From Phascolarctobacterium succinatutens CAG:287 (lineage in GTDB: Bacteria > Bacillota > Negativicutes > Acidaminococcales > Acidaminococcaceae): DNA of 64,000 nt. The notes beneath the pieces are model-generated. The model saw nothing but the letters and a program-made list of their open reading frames with translations, was not told the DNA's origin and did not search any database. This document shows positions 46,396 through 55,005 of this stretch, in pieces. The stretch's first letter is position 1, and each line of letters begins with the position of its first letter. The DNA lies in assembly GCF_000434895.1 (NCBI RefSeq), contig NZ_FR892795.1:85980-149979 (forward strand), written 5' to 3'. The position numbers were made by a program, and so were the translations under genes.

Positions 46396-47298
46396 ATGAA
46401 GATATTAAAAATATTATGTTGTATGGCAGCCGTCTGCCTCACAGCCTTCAGCCTGAGCGGCTGTAGTCTGCAAAAGGCTGATAACAGTCTTGGCAGCGGC
46501 ACAATCAGCATCCCCACCTACGCAGTCAAGGCTCCGACAGCAGGCAAGCTCATAGGTCTTATCAGTGAAAAGGGCGAGCGCATCAGCAAGGGGCAGCCGC
46601 TTTTTGCTATCGGTGACGCAAAGCTGGATAAGCAGGTTAAGGACCTAGCAACCCAGGTTGCCAAGGCCGAAGCAGATTTAAAACGTATGCAGCAGGGCAC
46701 GCCGACGGCAGCACCAGTTGCTGACACCTCTCTGGCACAGGCCAACGTAGCAGCGGCACAGCAAAAAGCCGCTAAGATGAACAATCTGCTGGCGCAGGGT
46801 GCAGTTTCACGCAATCAGGCACAGGCTGCCCAGGACGAGCTGCAGCGCGCTATCGCACAGCTGCAGGCAGCAAGCAGCGTAAGCGTCAGCTTCAAGCCAG
46901 CTTCTCCGGCAGAAATCGATGCACAGCAAAAGCTCATTGTACAGCTCAAGGCACAGCAAGCCGCTGCAATGGCACAGCAGGAAAAAAATGAAGGCAACAG
47001 CCCCTGCACCGGTATCATTACCGATTTGCAGACCGCCAACAATTCTACCGTACAAAAGGATCAGGTAATCCTGCACATCAAGGCTGTCGACAGCTGCAGT
47101 ATAACGCTGAATGTCAGCGCAGCTCAGGCCAAGGAGCTTAAGGCAGGCATGCCGGTAAGCATTAACGCCGCCGAAACACCTGCTCCCTTCAGCGGTAAGA
47201 TAAGCAGCATTGACGGCACTAAAATCACTGTTACTTCAGACCAGAAGCCAGAAGATCTTAAGGACGGTGTAAAGGTAGAAATCAGCTTAGCAGCTTAA
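46396..47298 (+). CDS. HlyD-like periplasmic adaptor lipoprotein (orphan)
   Basis: This 300-residue protein has a lipoprotein signal (AFSLSGC, Cys at about 23). A biotinyl-lipoyl half-domain follows (APTAGKLIGLISEKGERISK), then a coiled coil of about 110 residues rich in Ala/Gln/Lys, the second lipoyl half and a beta-barrel (about 215-300). This is the layout of membrane-fusion proteins of efflux pumps or MacA-type exporters. No inner-membrane pump or TolC-like gene accompanies it, so the partner must be elsewhere. A TATAAT lies about 55 bp upstream. CAAGGAAACGAGGAATCTACT precedes the ATG. Confidence 0.85.
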   Translation: MKILKILCCMAAVCLTAFSLSGCSLQKADNSLGSGTISIPTYAVKAPTAGKLIGLISEKGERISKGQPLFAIGDAKLDKQVKDLATQVAKAEADLKRMQQGTPTAAPVADTSLAQANVAAAQQKAAKMNNLLAQGAVSRNQAQAAQDELQRAIAQLQAASSVSVSFKPASPAEIDAQQKLIVQLKAQQAAAMAQQEKNEGNSPCTGIITDLQTANNSTVQKDQVILHIKAVDSCSITLNVSAAQAKELKAGMPVSINAAETPAPFSGKISSIDGTKITVTSDQKPEDLKDGVKVEISLAA

Positions 47299-47342
47299 GC
47301 TTCCGATATCCAAACCAATAAATACCACGCAAGGAGATTCAT

Positions 47343-48098
47343 ATGCTTAACCAATTTTCACGTACAGAGCTGCTCTTCGGCAGCGAAGCAATTACGCGTC
47401 TGCAGAACGCCCATGTAGCTGTTTTCGGTATTGGCGGCGTAGGCGGTTATACAGTTGAAGCACTCGCCCGCAGCGGTGTCGGCAGCTTTGACCTCATTGA
47501 TAACGATACCGTTGCTCTCACCAATCTCAATCGTCAGATTATCGCTACCCTTGATACTGTCGGCCAGCCTAAGGTTGAAGTCATGGCCAAACGTATTGCG
47601 AGTATCAACCCCGATGCCAAAGTAAATTGCCGCCAATGCTTCTTTTTACCGGAAAATCAGCACGAATTTGATTTCTCGCAATATGATTACGTTGTTGATG
47701 CGGTAGATACCGTGGCAGCAAAAATTGCTATCGTGCTTGCAGCCAAGGCAGCAGGCGTACCGGTTATCAGCAGCATGGGAGCAGGCAACAAGGTTAATCC
47801 TGCCATGTTCGAAGTAGCAGATATCTATAAAACCAAGGTTGACCCCTTGGCACGTGTTATGCGCCAGGCCATGAAGAAAAACAACATAAAAAAACTAAAG
47901 GTTGTTTATTCACAGGAGCTGCCACTCTTACCTATAAACGAGGAAGTAGAAAGCGAATGTCATGCAGAAGCACCCAAACGCCGTGCGCTGCCTGGCAGCA
48001 ATGCCTTCACGCCTTCGGTAGCAGGACTGATTATTGCCTCCGAAGTCATCAAGGATCTGGTGGGTTGGGATGACAGCCACCGCAAGGGATTAGCTTAA
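47343..48098 (+). CDS. tcdA: tRNA threonylcarbamoyladenosine dehydratase TcdA
   Basis: This 251-residue E1-like enzyme cyclises t6A37 of tRNAs to ct6A, using ATP. Motifs: nucleotide loop GIGGVGGYTVEALARSG (about 29-45), DLIDNDTVALTNLNRQ (about 52-67, with the arginine finger), and the C-terminal GSNAFTPSVAGLIIASEVI typical of TcdA/CsdL. A catalytic-type Cys pair of ThiF is absent, as expected. AAGGAGATTCAT precedes the ATG. It follows the HlyD-like gene by 44 bp. Confidence 0.92.
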   Translation: MLNQFSRTELLFGSEAITRLQNAHVAVFGIGGVGGYTVEALARSGVGSFDLIDNDTVALTNLNRQIIATLDTVGQPKVEVMAKRIASINPDAKVNCRQCFFLPENQHEFDFSQYDYVVDAVDTVAAKIAIVLAAKAAGVPVISSMGAGNKVNPAMFEVADIYKTKVDPLARVMRQAMKKNNIKKLKVVYSQELPLLPINEEVESECHAEAPKRRALPGSNAFTPSVAGLIIASEVIKDLVGWDDSHRKGLA

Positions 48099-48122
48099 CA
48101 ACAACAGAATTACAAGCAAAAT

Positions 48123-48165
48123 AAAAACGCCTCTGCCCACAGCTCAAAGCGTGGTCAGAGGCGTT
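48123..48165 (-). terminator. Intrinsic terminator of the 22-residue gene
   Basis: AACGCCTCTGACCAC and GTGGGCAGAGGCGTT pair; on the minus strand TTTTTAT follows, while the plus strand has no T-tract. It therefore belongs to the minus-strand microprotein gene rather than to tcdA. Confidence 0.85.
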
Positions 48166-48177
48166 CCCTCATTACAA

Positions 48178-48246
48178 TTATTCAAAAATGCACATAACAG
48201 TCAGGACGCCTAAGAAAACTAAGCTAACACCAGCGGCACTAAACAT
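48178..48246 (-). CDS. Membrane microprotein (22 aa)
   Basis: A 22-codon frame starts at ATG 48246, seven bases after a strong GGAGGTGAG. It encodes MFSAAGVSLVFLGVLTVMCI plus FE, one short hydrophobic helix with an acidic end. A TATAAT (48334-48339 on the minus strand) lies upstream and a dedicated terminator downstream, so the gene has all signals. The helix recalls the first segment of OadG-like or other small transporter subunits, but the match is too short to name. The remaining gap to tRNA-Gly (48247-48489) is AT-rich promoter and leader sequence. Confidence 0.65.
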   Translation of the reverse strand: MFSAAGVSLVFLGVLTVMCIFE

Positions 48247-48333
48247 AGTAACTCACCTCCATGCATTCGCACTTTTTATTTTTTTGATGCTGTATTTTTA
48301 CAGTCTGTGGGTTTTTTCCCTCATCTGCTATCT

Positions 48334-48362
48334 ATTATAGCACTTTTTTGTATTTTGTATAC
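48334..48362 (-). promoter_or_regulatory. Candidate promoter of the microprotein gene
   Basis: TATAAT on the minus strand with a weak GTATAC 17 bp upstream. The leader of about 85 bases contains a small CTGTA-AAAA-TACAG hairpin. Confidence 0.5.
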
Positions 48363-48489
48363 AGTATTCTCGAAAAAATTTTAAAGTTTTTCTGACAACT
48401 ACAATTGCTCGTTGCAAATCCCTCGGCACTGCCTCATACTTGCAACTTTACCTGTTATAGTATATAATAGCATTATGGTATTTTTATCT

Positions 48490-48564
48490 GCGGGTATAGT
48501 TCAGCGGTAGAACATCAGCTTCCCAAGCTGAGTGTCGCGAGTTCGATTCTCGTTACCCGCTCCA
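48490..48564 (+). tRNA. tRNA-Gly (anticodon CCC)
   Basis: This 75-nt gene has an encoded CCA. Acceptor GCGGGTA pairs with TACCCGC; anticodon stem TCAGC/GCTGA holds loop TTCCCAA (anticodon CCC, reading GGG); T-arm GCGAG-TTCGATT-CTCGT. A terminator follows. Confidence 0.96.
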
Positions 48565-48576
48565 TTTATGCTTATC

Positions 48577-48608
48577 AGCTTCAAGCCTTTGGCTTGGAGC
48601 TTTTTTTG
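48577..48608 (+). terminator. Intrinsic terminator after tRNA-Gly
   Basis: AGCTTCAAGCC-ttt-GGCTTGGAGCT is followed by seven T residues. Confidence 0.92.
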
Positions 48609-48621
48609 TTTGTGCTCATAT

Positions 48622-48669
48622 AAAAAAAGTCTGATGATAATGCATTTAGTGCATATCATCAGACTTTTA
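48622..48669. terminator. Bidirectional terminator hairpin
   Basis: AAAAGTCTGATGATAATGCA and TGCATATCATCAGACTTTT pair around a 5-base loop with T-tracts on both strands. It may back up the tRNA terminator and end the DUF445 operon. Confidence 0.85.
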
Positions 48670-48756
48670 GGTTTTGAGGAACGAATGCCGTCGGCGTACT
48701 TTGAGTACGTCAAAGCATTCGTGACAATGCATACGGTGCTTTATCGATGACCTTCC

Positions 48757-50094
48757 CTACCATGCACATTTCAACAGATAGAAAATAGCTCCCAAAAAGG
48801 CACCCATAACCGTACCGTTAAGGCGAATACGCTGCATATCGGTATCAACCTTACTGCGCACCATCTCTGTCAAACGTTCATCGGCCATTGCCTGCAAAAT
48901 TCGCTCCACAATATCGCCCAGCATTGTCTGAGCCTGCAGCAGGCCTAAACCAAGTATATGTTGCAGATACGCCTCTGCCTTAGCCTTAAACTGTGCGTCG
49001 GAACGTAAATCCGTTTCAATAGTTGCCAACGCCTCTTGCACAGCCTGCAGCAGAATCGTCGGCTGCGCTGCCGCACTGCCTTCCTGCGCAAGCGGACGGC
49101 ACAAAGCCTTAATCATATTATCCAAAAGCTGCTTCAAGGCAGACTGCAGAGAAATATCATGCAAAGCACGATTCTGCAGTGACTGCACCAGTTCACGCCA
49201 CGCCTCTGTACCGTAAACACTGCCTGCAACACGCTGCAGCTGTGCATACAGCCAAGAGCGCCACTGCTCATCATCCTGCAGACGGTGAGCAGTTCCCACC
49301 AAGGCACGGCAAATGGCATCTGTTGCATCTTCAACATTAACAACATCCAGCTTTTTGGCAGCCCACAGCTTAATACTGCTCCACAAGCCTTCGCTGCCAC
49401 GCTTTTCAACCTGCTTTTGCAGCTCTCGGCGAACACGCTCTCTAATAGCAGAAGATTCCGCCAGTGCTACCAGCTGCTGCAGCAGCCATTCGTAGCATTG
49501 CTCATCCCTACGCTGTGCAGCCAAGGCTTTAAACAGCTTATCAAGCTGTTCGTTGGCTTCTACGTCAGCCAAGGCTGTTTTTATTTTACCCTCAAGCTGC
49601 CTGCTTAAAGCCTGCGTATCGAGCTTATGCAGAACGCCTTCGGCAAAATTGGTCAGCAACCCCTGCAAACGCGCCTTGTTCTCCGGCTTTTCCAGATAAA
49701 CTATAAATTTATCCAGAATTACCAGCTGTTTTTTTTGCAGCAGCAAGGCCTTTTTCGTCAAAAACTCCTGCTGTACCATTTGACCACAGCCACGCACAAA
49801 ACCCTCTCTGCTACGCGGCAAAATCGCCGTATGCTTGGCCATAAACGGCAGCAGACGGCATATCCAGGGCACCCTAAACACAGCAGTCACGGCAAACCAA
49901 TCCGCAAAGCTGCCAATCAGCGCCGCTTCCGCCATATAGTAACCCAAAATCAGCCAATCCCACTTAAGTTCGCCGAAATGCCCCATGTACAGACCAGCAT
50001 AATGCAGCCTGAGATATAAGAAAAGCAGATAGACTGCACCGGAAGCAAGAAAAGCACTGTCTGCATATGTCCAATGTTTTTTCAGGCTATTCAT
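48757..50094 (-). CDS. DUF445 membrane protein (second of pair)
   Basis: This 445-residue protein belongs to DUF445 (YheB/YjiN-like). An N-terminal membrane region (about 15-80, with FADWFAVTAVFRVPW, the family signature ADW-x-AVTA-x-F) precedes a long helical, coiled-coil-rich stretch (about 95-400). A C-terminal membrane anchor with IRLNGTVMGAFLGAIFYLL closes it. The function is unknown. GGTAGGATG gives the start. It follows its paralogue by 1 bp. Confidence 0.88.
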   Translation of the reverse strand: MNSLKKHWTYADSAFLASGAVYLLFLYLRLHYAGLYMGHFGELKWDWLILGYYMAEAALIGSFADWFAVTAVFRVPWICRLLPFMAKHTAILPRSREGFVRGCGQMVQQEFLTKKALLLQKKQLVILDKFIVYLEKPENKARLQGLLTNFAEGVLHKLDTQALSRQLEGKIKTALADVEANEQLDKLFKALAAQRRDEQCYEWLLQQLVALAESSAIRERVRRELQKQVEKRGSEGLWSSIKLWAAKKLDVVNVEDATDAICRALVGTAHRLQDDEQWRSWLYAQLQRVAGSVYGTEAWRELVQSLQNRALHDISLQSALKQLLDNMIKALCRPLAQEGSAAAQPTILLQAVQEALATIETDLRSDAQFKAKAEAYLQHILGLGLLQAQTMLGDIVERILQAMADERLTEMVRSKVDTDMQRIRLNGTVMGAFLGAIFYLLKCAW

Positions 50095-50095
50095 C

Positions 50096-51301
50096 CTACC
50101 TCACCAGCCTTTCTGCCATCGTCGCAATAATAAACAGCACCGCTCCCATCAAACCACCAATACAGGTGCCGCTCTTGCGGATATTTTGCAAATCATCGCC
50201 CACGCGCTGCTCCATTTTCGCAATCAATACATCCCTGTCATAGCTATGCAGCTTAGCCAAAACCAAATCATATACCGTATCATGCTGCATTGCCAAGGCC
50301 TGCAGCAGCAGCTCCTTCAACACACCGTCCAGCCTGCTCTGCTCCGTCTCGCTGTCAGCCAGCAGCTGCAGCCTCTTTTGCAGCAGAGTCAATAAAATAT
50401 CTACGTCCTGCGTTTGCAGCAGCTCCTTAAAAGCCAGTGCCTTCGCTGTTGCCAGCTGTGACAGCTTGCTGTTGAGCCAGTCCGCAAAAGCAATATCATG
50501 ACGATAATCCTCCATGCGTGCCAGCAGCCAGTTATCAATCTGCCGCCGCAGCTCACTGTCAGGATCTGCCAAGGCATCCAAAGCTTTTTCCAGCTCCTGC
50601 ACAAAAAGCGGTGCCAGCTTAGCTGCCAGCCCGCTAACAAATAAATTGCGCAGCAGACTGTCCTTATTGTATTCTTCCTCCGCCATCTGCGTCAGCCCTT
50701 CCAGCAAAGCAGTAAATTCCGGCTTATGCAGAATATGCTTGGCCTCCTGCGTCAGCAGCTGCCAAATACCGTTAAAGCTGCCGTTAGCCACAGCCTTCTG
50801 CAGTGAGTCCGCCAAAATCTCCGGAATACGCAGGCTGGCAATATACTTAGGCAGCTCCGAAAGCAAAAGCTGTTCTGCCTGCCTTGTATTGAGTGAGCGC
50901 AGTGCATGCTGCGCCAACGGACGCACCGTCTGCCACAGGCGCTCCACATTCTGCTGCTGCGCAAAATGTGCCAGCAGGAGCTTAGCAAAGTTTTCTCTGC
51001 CGACAGCCCGCAGAATATTTTCTGCCGTCAGCAGGTCATTGCTCACAAAATCCGCCAACCCTGTCGTCAGACGCTCATAATTATTGCGCAATACATCGGT
51101 GCCGGGCGCATTGATGCCCAGCGGACGCTTAAACAGTGCCGTCACACCCCACCAATCTGCCAAGCCGCCAATCGTCGCAGCCAATGCCGTATGATGTATA
51201 AAATCAGCCGCCAAACTGCCCTGCGCCCAAGGCCAGGCGCAGGCAGCGACAGCTGCGGCGCCGGCCAGCAGGCAGTGCGCCTGTGTTTTTACTGTAGCCA
51301 T
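50096..51301 (-). CDS. DUF445 membrane protein (first of pair)
   Basis: This 401-residue DUF445 protein has the signature LADWWGVTALFKRPLG (about 44-59), a helical middle region and the closing IRKSGTCIGGLMGAVLFIIA. It shares order and ends with the following gene, although the sequences have diverged, which indicates an old tandem duplication. GGAGAATAATT precedes the ATG. First gene of the two-gene unit. Confidence 0.88.
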   Translation of the reverse strand: MATVKTQAHCLLAGAAAVAACAWPWAQGSLAADFIHHTALAATIGGLADWWGVTALFKRPLGINAPGTDVLRNNYERLTTGLADFVSNDLLTAENILRAVGRENFAKLLLAHFAQQQNVERLWQTVRPLAQHALRSLNTRQAEQLLLSELPKYIASLRIPEILADSLQKAVANGSFNGIWQLLTQEAKHILHKPEFTALLEGLTQMAEEEYNKDSLLRNLFVSGLAAKLAPLFVQELEKALDALADPDSELRRQIDNWLLARMEDYRHDIAFADWLNSKLSQLATAKALAFKELLQTQDVDILLTLLQKRLQLLADSETEQSRLDGVLKELLLQALAMQHDTVYDLVLAKLHSYDRDVLIAKMEQRVGDDLQNIRKSGTCIGGLMGAVLFIIATMAERLVR

Positions 51302-51427
51302 AATTATTCTCCTATCAACAAACGCTTTATATATAGTATGCTATAGAATTCCTTAACTGCTATTTTTAATTATAGCACAAAGAAGATTACAGAGTAAGCA
51401 ATGCTATGCCCAACTTTAAAGTAAATA

Positions 51428-51476
51428 AAAAATAGCCGGTGCAAGGAACTCTCACTCACCTTGCACCGGCTATTTA
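51428..51476 (-). terminator. Intrinsic terminator after the XRE gene
   Basis: AAATAGCCGGTGCAAGG and its perfect complement pair around a loop of about 13 bases, with T-tracts on both strands. Confidence 0.9.
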
Positions 51477-51508
51477 AAATTCTCTCTCTCCTCGTAAAGC
51501 AGAAGTGC

Positions 51509-51802
51509 TTAACCTTTTTGTTTTAACAACTTTACAATTTGCAGAACTTCTTCCAAGCTGATATCTTTATCTTTGGCATCAGCCTGTTCATCTAAATCAA
51601 CAAAGAAACTGCTCATGTTGCACTCTAATAAGCTATGCAGCTTAAGCAGATTGGGCAGAGTTACAGGAACACGGCCACACTCTATATTACACAGGTGTGT
51701 CTGGGAAATCCCCATCTCCTTTGCCAACCCTGTTTGTGTCAGATTTTTTGCGGTACGCAGCAAACGGATTCTGCGACCAATAAGTTTAATTTCCTCTTGC
51801 AA
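51509..51802 (-). CDS. XRE family helix-turn-helix regulator
   Basis: This 97-residue protein is a Cro/C1-type HTH (about 8-65: IRLLRTAKNLTQTGLAKEMG and ISQTHLCNIECG) with a short acidic tail. The start is probably TTG, behind CTAGGAAA. Upstream, AATAA-AGCAC-TTATT near 51849-51863 is a weak palindrome that could be its operator. Targets are unknown. It has the same architecture as the larger XRE protein at 60972. Confidence 0.85.
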   Translation of the reverse strand: MQEEIKLIGRRIRLLRTAKNLTQTGLAKEMGISQTHLCNIECGRVPVTLPNLLKLHSLLECNMSSFFVDLDEQADAKDKDISLEEVLQIVKLLKQKG

Positions 51803-52040
51803 TTTCCTAGCACCGCCTTTCGGTTTACTTGCGACAAATTTTTTTAAACTAATAAAGCACTTATTTAAAGTTTACCACGTTTTTCAGATTTCGCAAGAGT
51901 TTTTTCGTATATTTTATTTACTTTCCTCTATATTTTAGTTATGAAGCTATTAAATTTCTAGTGAAATGCTAAAATTCTTTTTTTATGGTACTCTTGTTTA
52001 CCTATCGTAAACTTATGTCTACCCCAAGAATTTTAGGCTA

Positions 52041-52835
52041 TCATCCAAGCAGCAACCGGTCACTTGCCATCTCGGAGCCGCTTGCCTTTTCAAACATATC
52101 CAGCAAATCGGCTATCTGCAAATGCTGCTTTTCTTCTCCCTTAACGTCGATAATTACCCGGCCGTTATGCAACATAATCAGGCGGTTGCCGTAACGCAAA
52201 GCGTCGCGCATATTATGGGTAATCATCAGTGTTGTCAGCTGATCGCGGGTTACGATTTTTTCCGTAAGCGCCAGCACCTTCGCCGCTGTCTTCGGGTCAA
52301 GTGCTGCCGTATGCTCGTCCAAAAGCAGCAGCTTCGGTTTTTTCAGCGTTGCCATCAGCAAGGTAAGTGCCTGACGCTGACCACCGCTCAAAAGACCGAC
52401 CTTTGCAGTCATTCTGTCCTCCAGGCCTAAATCAAGCTCCTTCAGCAGCTCATAAAAGCGGTCATGCTGATCGCTGGAAAGACTCCAGCCCAAGCCGGGA
52501 GTTTCACCGCGACGGGCTGCCAGGGAAAGATTTTCTTCTATCATCATACCGGCTGCAGTACCCAGCATCGGATCCTGAAATACACGGCCGATATATTTAG
52601 CGCGCTTATGCTCCGGCTTTTTGGTAATATCCTCACCATCAATAATAATCTTGCCCTTATCTATCGGGAATACACCGGCAATCGCATTCAGCGTAGTAGA
52701 TTTGCCGGCACCGTTACCGCCGATAACTGTAGCAAAATCACCTGGCTCCAGATGCAGAGATAAATCCTGCAGAGCCTTCTTTTCATTGATAGTTCCGGGG
52801 AAAAATGTTTTGGAAACGTGTTCTACATGCAGCAT
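52041..52835 (-). CDS. ABC transporter ATP-binding protein (TrpZ-like)
   Basis: This 264-residue ATPase has Walker A GGNGAGKSTTLNAI (about 39-52), signature LLSGGQRQALTLLM, Walker B LLLLDEHTAALD (with the unusual His after Glu that is typical of this branch) and switch His in MITHNMRDAL. It powers the permease encoded upstream, which it follows directly. This importer type (PF04392 binding protein, Liv-like permease) takes up tryptophan/tyrosine or related small molecules; the ligand here is inferred only by family. Confidence 0.92.
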   Translation of the reverse strand: MLHVEHVSKTFFPGTINEKKALQDLSLHLEPGDFATVIGGNGAGKSTTLNAIAGVFPIDKGKIIIDGEDITKKPEHKRAKYIGRVFQDPMLGTAAGMMIEENLSLAARRGETPGLGWSLSSDQHDRFYELLKELDLGLEDRMTAKVGLLSGGQRQALTLLMATLKKPKLLLLDEHTAALDPKTAAKVLALTEKIVTRDQLTTLMITHNMRDALRYGNRLIMLHNGRVIIDVKGEEKQHLQIADLLDMFEKASGSEMASDRLLLG

Positions 52836-53720
52836 TTAACGCACCGCCTTTCTGGCACCGAATTTACTTTTAATCAGCGGCATAGACAAAGCAATTGCCA
52901 CCAGCACTGAGGTAAAGAGCTTCAGATCGTTTGGCGGCATACCCATAGCCAGTACAACTGCAATTACAATACGATAAACAATAGAGCCTAAAACTACGGA
53001 AATCAGGCAGTTTTTAAAGCTGCGTGTACCGAAAAGCACCTCGCCGATAATAACGGATGCCAGACCGATAACGATTGTGCCGGTACCCATACCGACATCG
53101 GAAAAGCCGTTGGACTGCGCAACCAGAGCACCGGAAACAGCAACCAGAGCATTACTGATGAGCAAGCCAAGAATAATCGTTACGTCAGTATCTACGCCCT
53201 GAGCGCGGATCATCTGCTGGTTGAAGCCGGTAGCACGGATAGCAGCACCAATCTGCGTACCAAAGAACCAGTACATGAAGCAGCCCACCAGAACGGTTAC
53301 AGCCAGACCAACAACAAGCGTTGTCTGCGCCATTGACAGGTCCATCATAGACTTGGCAATTTTAAAAGTAGTATCCACACCAAGCAGAGATAAGTTAGCC
53401 TTGCCCATAATGCGCAGGTTAACAGAATACAAAGCAATCATGGTCAAAATACCGGCCAACAGAGCAGGTATTTTCATTTTAGTATGCAAAATGCCGGTTA
53501 TAATACCTGCCAGCATACCGGCAACGCAGGCACCCAAAAGTGCGGCCAGAGGCCCAAATCCTGCAACCATCATGGAAGCAGCTGTTGCCGCACCCAGCGG
53601 AAAGCTGCCTTCTACCGTCAAATCAGCAATATCCAGCACTCGGAATGTCACATACACACCAAGAGCCATCAACGCCCACAGTAAGCCCTGTGCCACTGTA
53701 GGTATCAGCAAACTAATCAT
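52836..53720 (-). CDS. ABC transporter permease (TrpY-like)
   Basis: This membrane protein of about 294 residues has eight or nine helices and the branched-chain-type permease motifs TFRVLDIADLTVEGSFPLGA and GLASVIIGEVLFGTRSFKN. The start is ATG 53720 behind GGGAGGAATTGGGAA; the frame is open 21 codons further, through the intergenic terminator, so that part is not translated. It lies between the binding-protein and ATPase genes. Confidence 0.92.
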   Translation of the reverse strand: MISLLIPTVAQGLLWALMALGVYVTFRVLDIADLTVEGSFPLGAATAASMMVAGFGPLAALLGACVAGMLAGIITGILHTKMKIPALLAGILTMIALYSVNLRIMGKANLSLLGVDTTFKIAKSMMDLSMAQTTLVVGLAVTVLVGCFMYWFFGTQIGAAIRATGFNQQMIRAQGVDTDVTIILGLLISNALVAVSGALVAQSNGFSDVGMGTGTIVIGLASVIIGEVLFGTRSFKNCLISVVLGSIVYRIVIAVVLAMGMPPNDLKLFTSVLVAIALSMPLIKSKFGARKAVR

Positions 53721-53748
53721 TTCCCAATTCCTCCCAATCTTATTAGCG

Positions 53749-53780
53749 AAAAAAGAGCCTGCTTTTTTAACGGCAGGCTC
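53749..53780 (-). terminator. Internal terminator between binding-protein and permease genes
   Basis: On the minus strand GAGCCTGC-CGTTAAAAAA-GCAGGCTC is followed by TTTTTT. Partial read-through would yield more binding protein than permease, a common arrangement. Confidence 0.85.
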
Positions 53781-53790
53781 CAAATTTTAA

Positions 53791-54798
53791 TTATTTAATA
53801 ACATCTGCACCCTTAAGCAAATCTTCAGGAACCTTCAAACCAATCTTAGCTGCTTCCTTAAGATTGATGGTAGGCTTAAATTCTTTTTGTGCCTGAATAG
53901 CCATATCAGCCGGTTTTGCTTTACCGCTCAGAATATCAGCAGCCATCACACCGGTTTGGAAGCCGAGCTGGTAATAATCAACACCCAATGTTGCCAAACC
54001 ACCGGCTCTTACCATGCCGCCTTCACCGCAAATAACCGGCAGCTTTGCTTCCTCGGTTACACTGATTAAAGTAGGAATAGCGGAAGCCAATACGTTATCA
54101 GTCGGTACATATACTGCCTGTACATCACCTGTCAGGCTACGGGCAGCCTGTTGGATATCATTAACAGTAGAAACAGTAGCTTCCTTTACGGTAATTCCCT
54201 TAGCAGCTGCAGCCTTCTTCAGCAGCTCAACCTGCAGTTGGGAGTTAACCTCGCTGGAGCAATAAATTGTACCGATGGTTTTAGCATTCGGAACCAGCTT
54301 CAGCAGCAAATCCAGCTGCTCGGCAACAGGGTTCATATCGGTTGTACCGGTTACATTAGTGCCCGGTTTAGCATTATCCTTAACCAGCTTAGCGGTTTTG
54401 TAGTCAGTTACCGCAGTAGCAACGATAGGAATATCACTGGTAACATTTGCTACCGTCTGTGCCGCAGGAGTTGCAATAGCACAAATCAAATCAACCTTAT
54501 TATTTACAAAGCGATGAGCAATGTTCTGCAGATTAGACTGGTCAGCTTGAGCATTTTGCTTGTCAAAAGTAATGTTCTGACCTTCCTTATAGCCCTTAGA
54601 TGCCAGACCGTCAACAAAGCCCTTGTTAGCTGCATCAAGTGCCGCATGTTCTACCAATTGAACAATGCCGACATTGACTTTTTCAGCCTTTGCGCCTGCT
54701 TCCTTTTTGTCACCGCCGCAGCCTAATGCCCCCAAGGCGAGGGTCAGCATCAGGCCGGCTGCCAATGCTTTGATTTTGTTGCTTTTGAGAGAAATCAT
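53791..54798 (-). CDS. ABC substrate-binding lipoprotein (TrpX/PF04392-like)
   Basis: This 335-residue protein has a lipoprotein signal (LALGALGC, Cys at about 27) and the ABC_sub_bind layout: VNVGIVQLVEHAALDAANKG, then ASKGYKEGQNITFDKQNAQAD, NNKVDLICAIATPAAQTVAN, and AVYVPTDNVLASAIPTL in the second lobe. The family delivers Trp/Tyr or purine-like ligands. AAGGATGGTAGAAA precedes the ATG. First gene of the importer operon. Confidence 0.92.
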   Translation of the reverse strand: MISLKSNKIKALAAGLMLTLALGALGCGGDKKEAGAKAEKVNVGIVQLVEHAALDAANKGFVDGLASKGYKEGQNITFDKQNAQADQSNLQNIAHRFVNNKVDLICAIATPAAQTVANVTSDIPIVATAVTDYKTAKLVKDNAKPGTNVTGTTDMNPVAEQLDLLLKLVPNAKTIGTIYCSSEVNSQLQVELLKKAAAAKGITVKEATVSTVNDIQQAARSLTGDVQAVYVPTDNVLASAIPTLISVTEEAKLPVICGEGGMVRAGGLATLGVDYYQLGFQTGVMAADILSGKAKPADMAIQAQKEFKPTINLKEAAKIGLKVPEDLLKGADVIK

Positions 54799-54957
54799 TT
54801 TCTACCATCCTTCCATGCTACAAATTATCGTATAAATGTAGTTAGGGTTATTTTATGCTTTTATACTTTATTTGTAAAGTTTTTTGAAAAAATTTCCTCA
54901 TTTCTGTTTCCAATGTATATTTACTGTATAAAAAGTTACACATTCTTCTGTAAAAAG

Positions 54958-54991
54958 CAAAACTGCCCCACACTTATAGTGTGAGGCAGTC
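54958..54991 (-). terminator. Intrinsic terminator after the SorC gene
   Basis: On the minus strand ACTGCCTCACAC-tataa-GTGTGGGGCAGT is followed by TTTGC. Confidence 0.85.
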
Positions 54992-55005
54992 AATCATCAA
55001 TGAAA

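Noticed and set aside
54799..54957. T-box or other aromatic amino-acid leader upstream of the TrpX-like gene
   Set aside because: The AT-rich leader shows no T-box sequence, leader peptide or hairpin of the right form.
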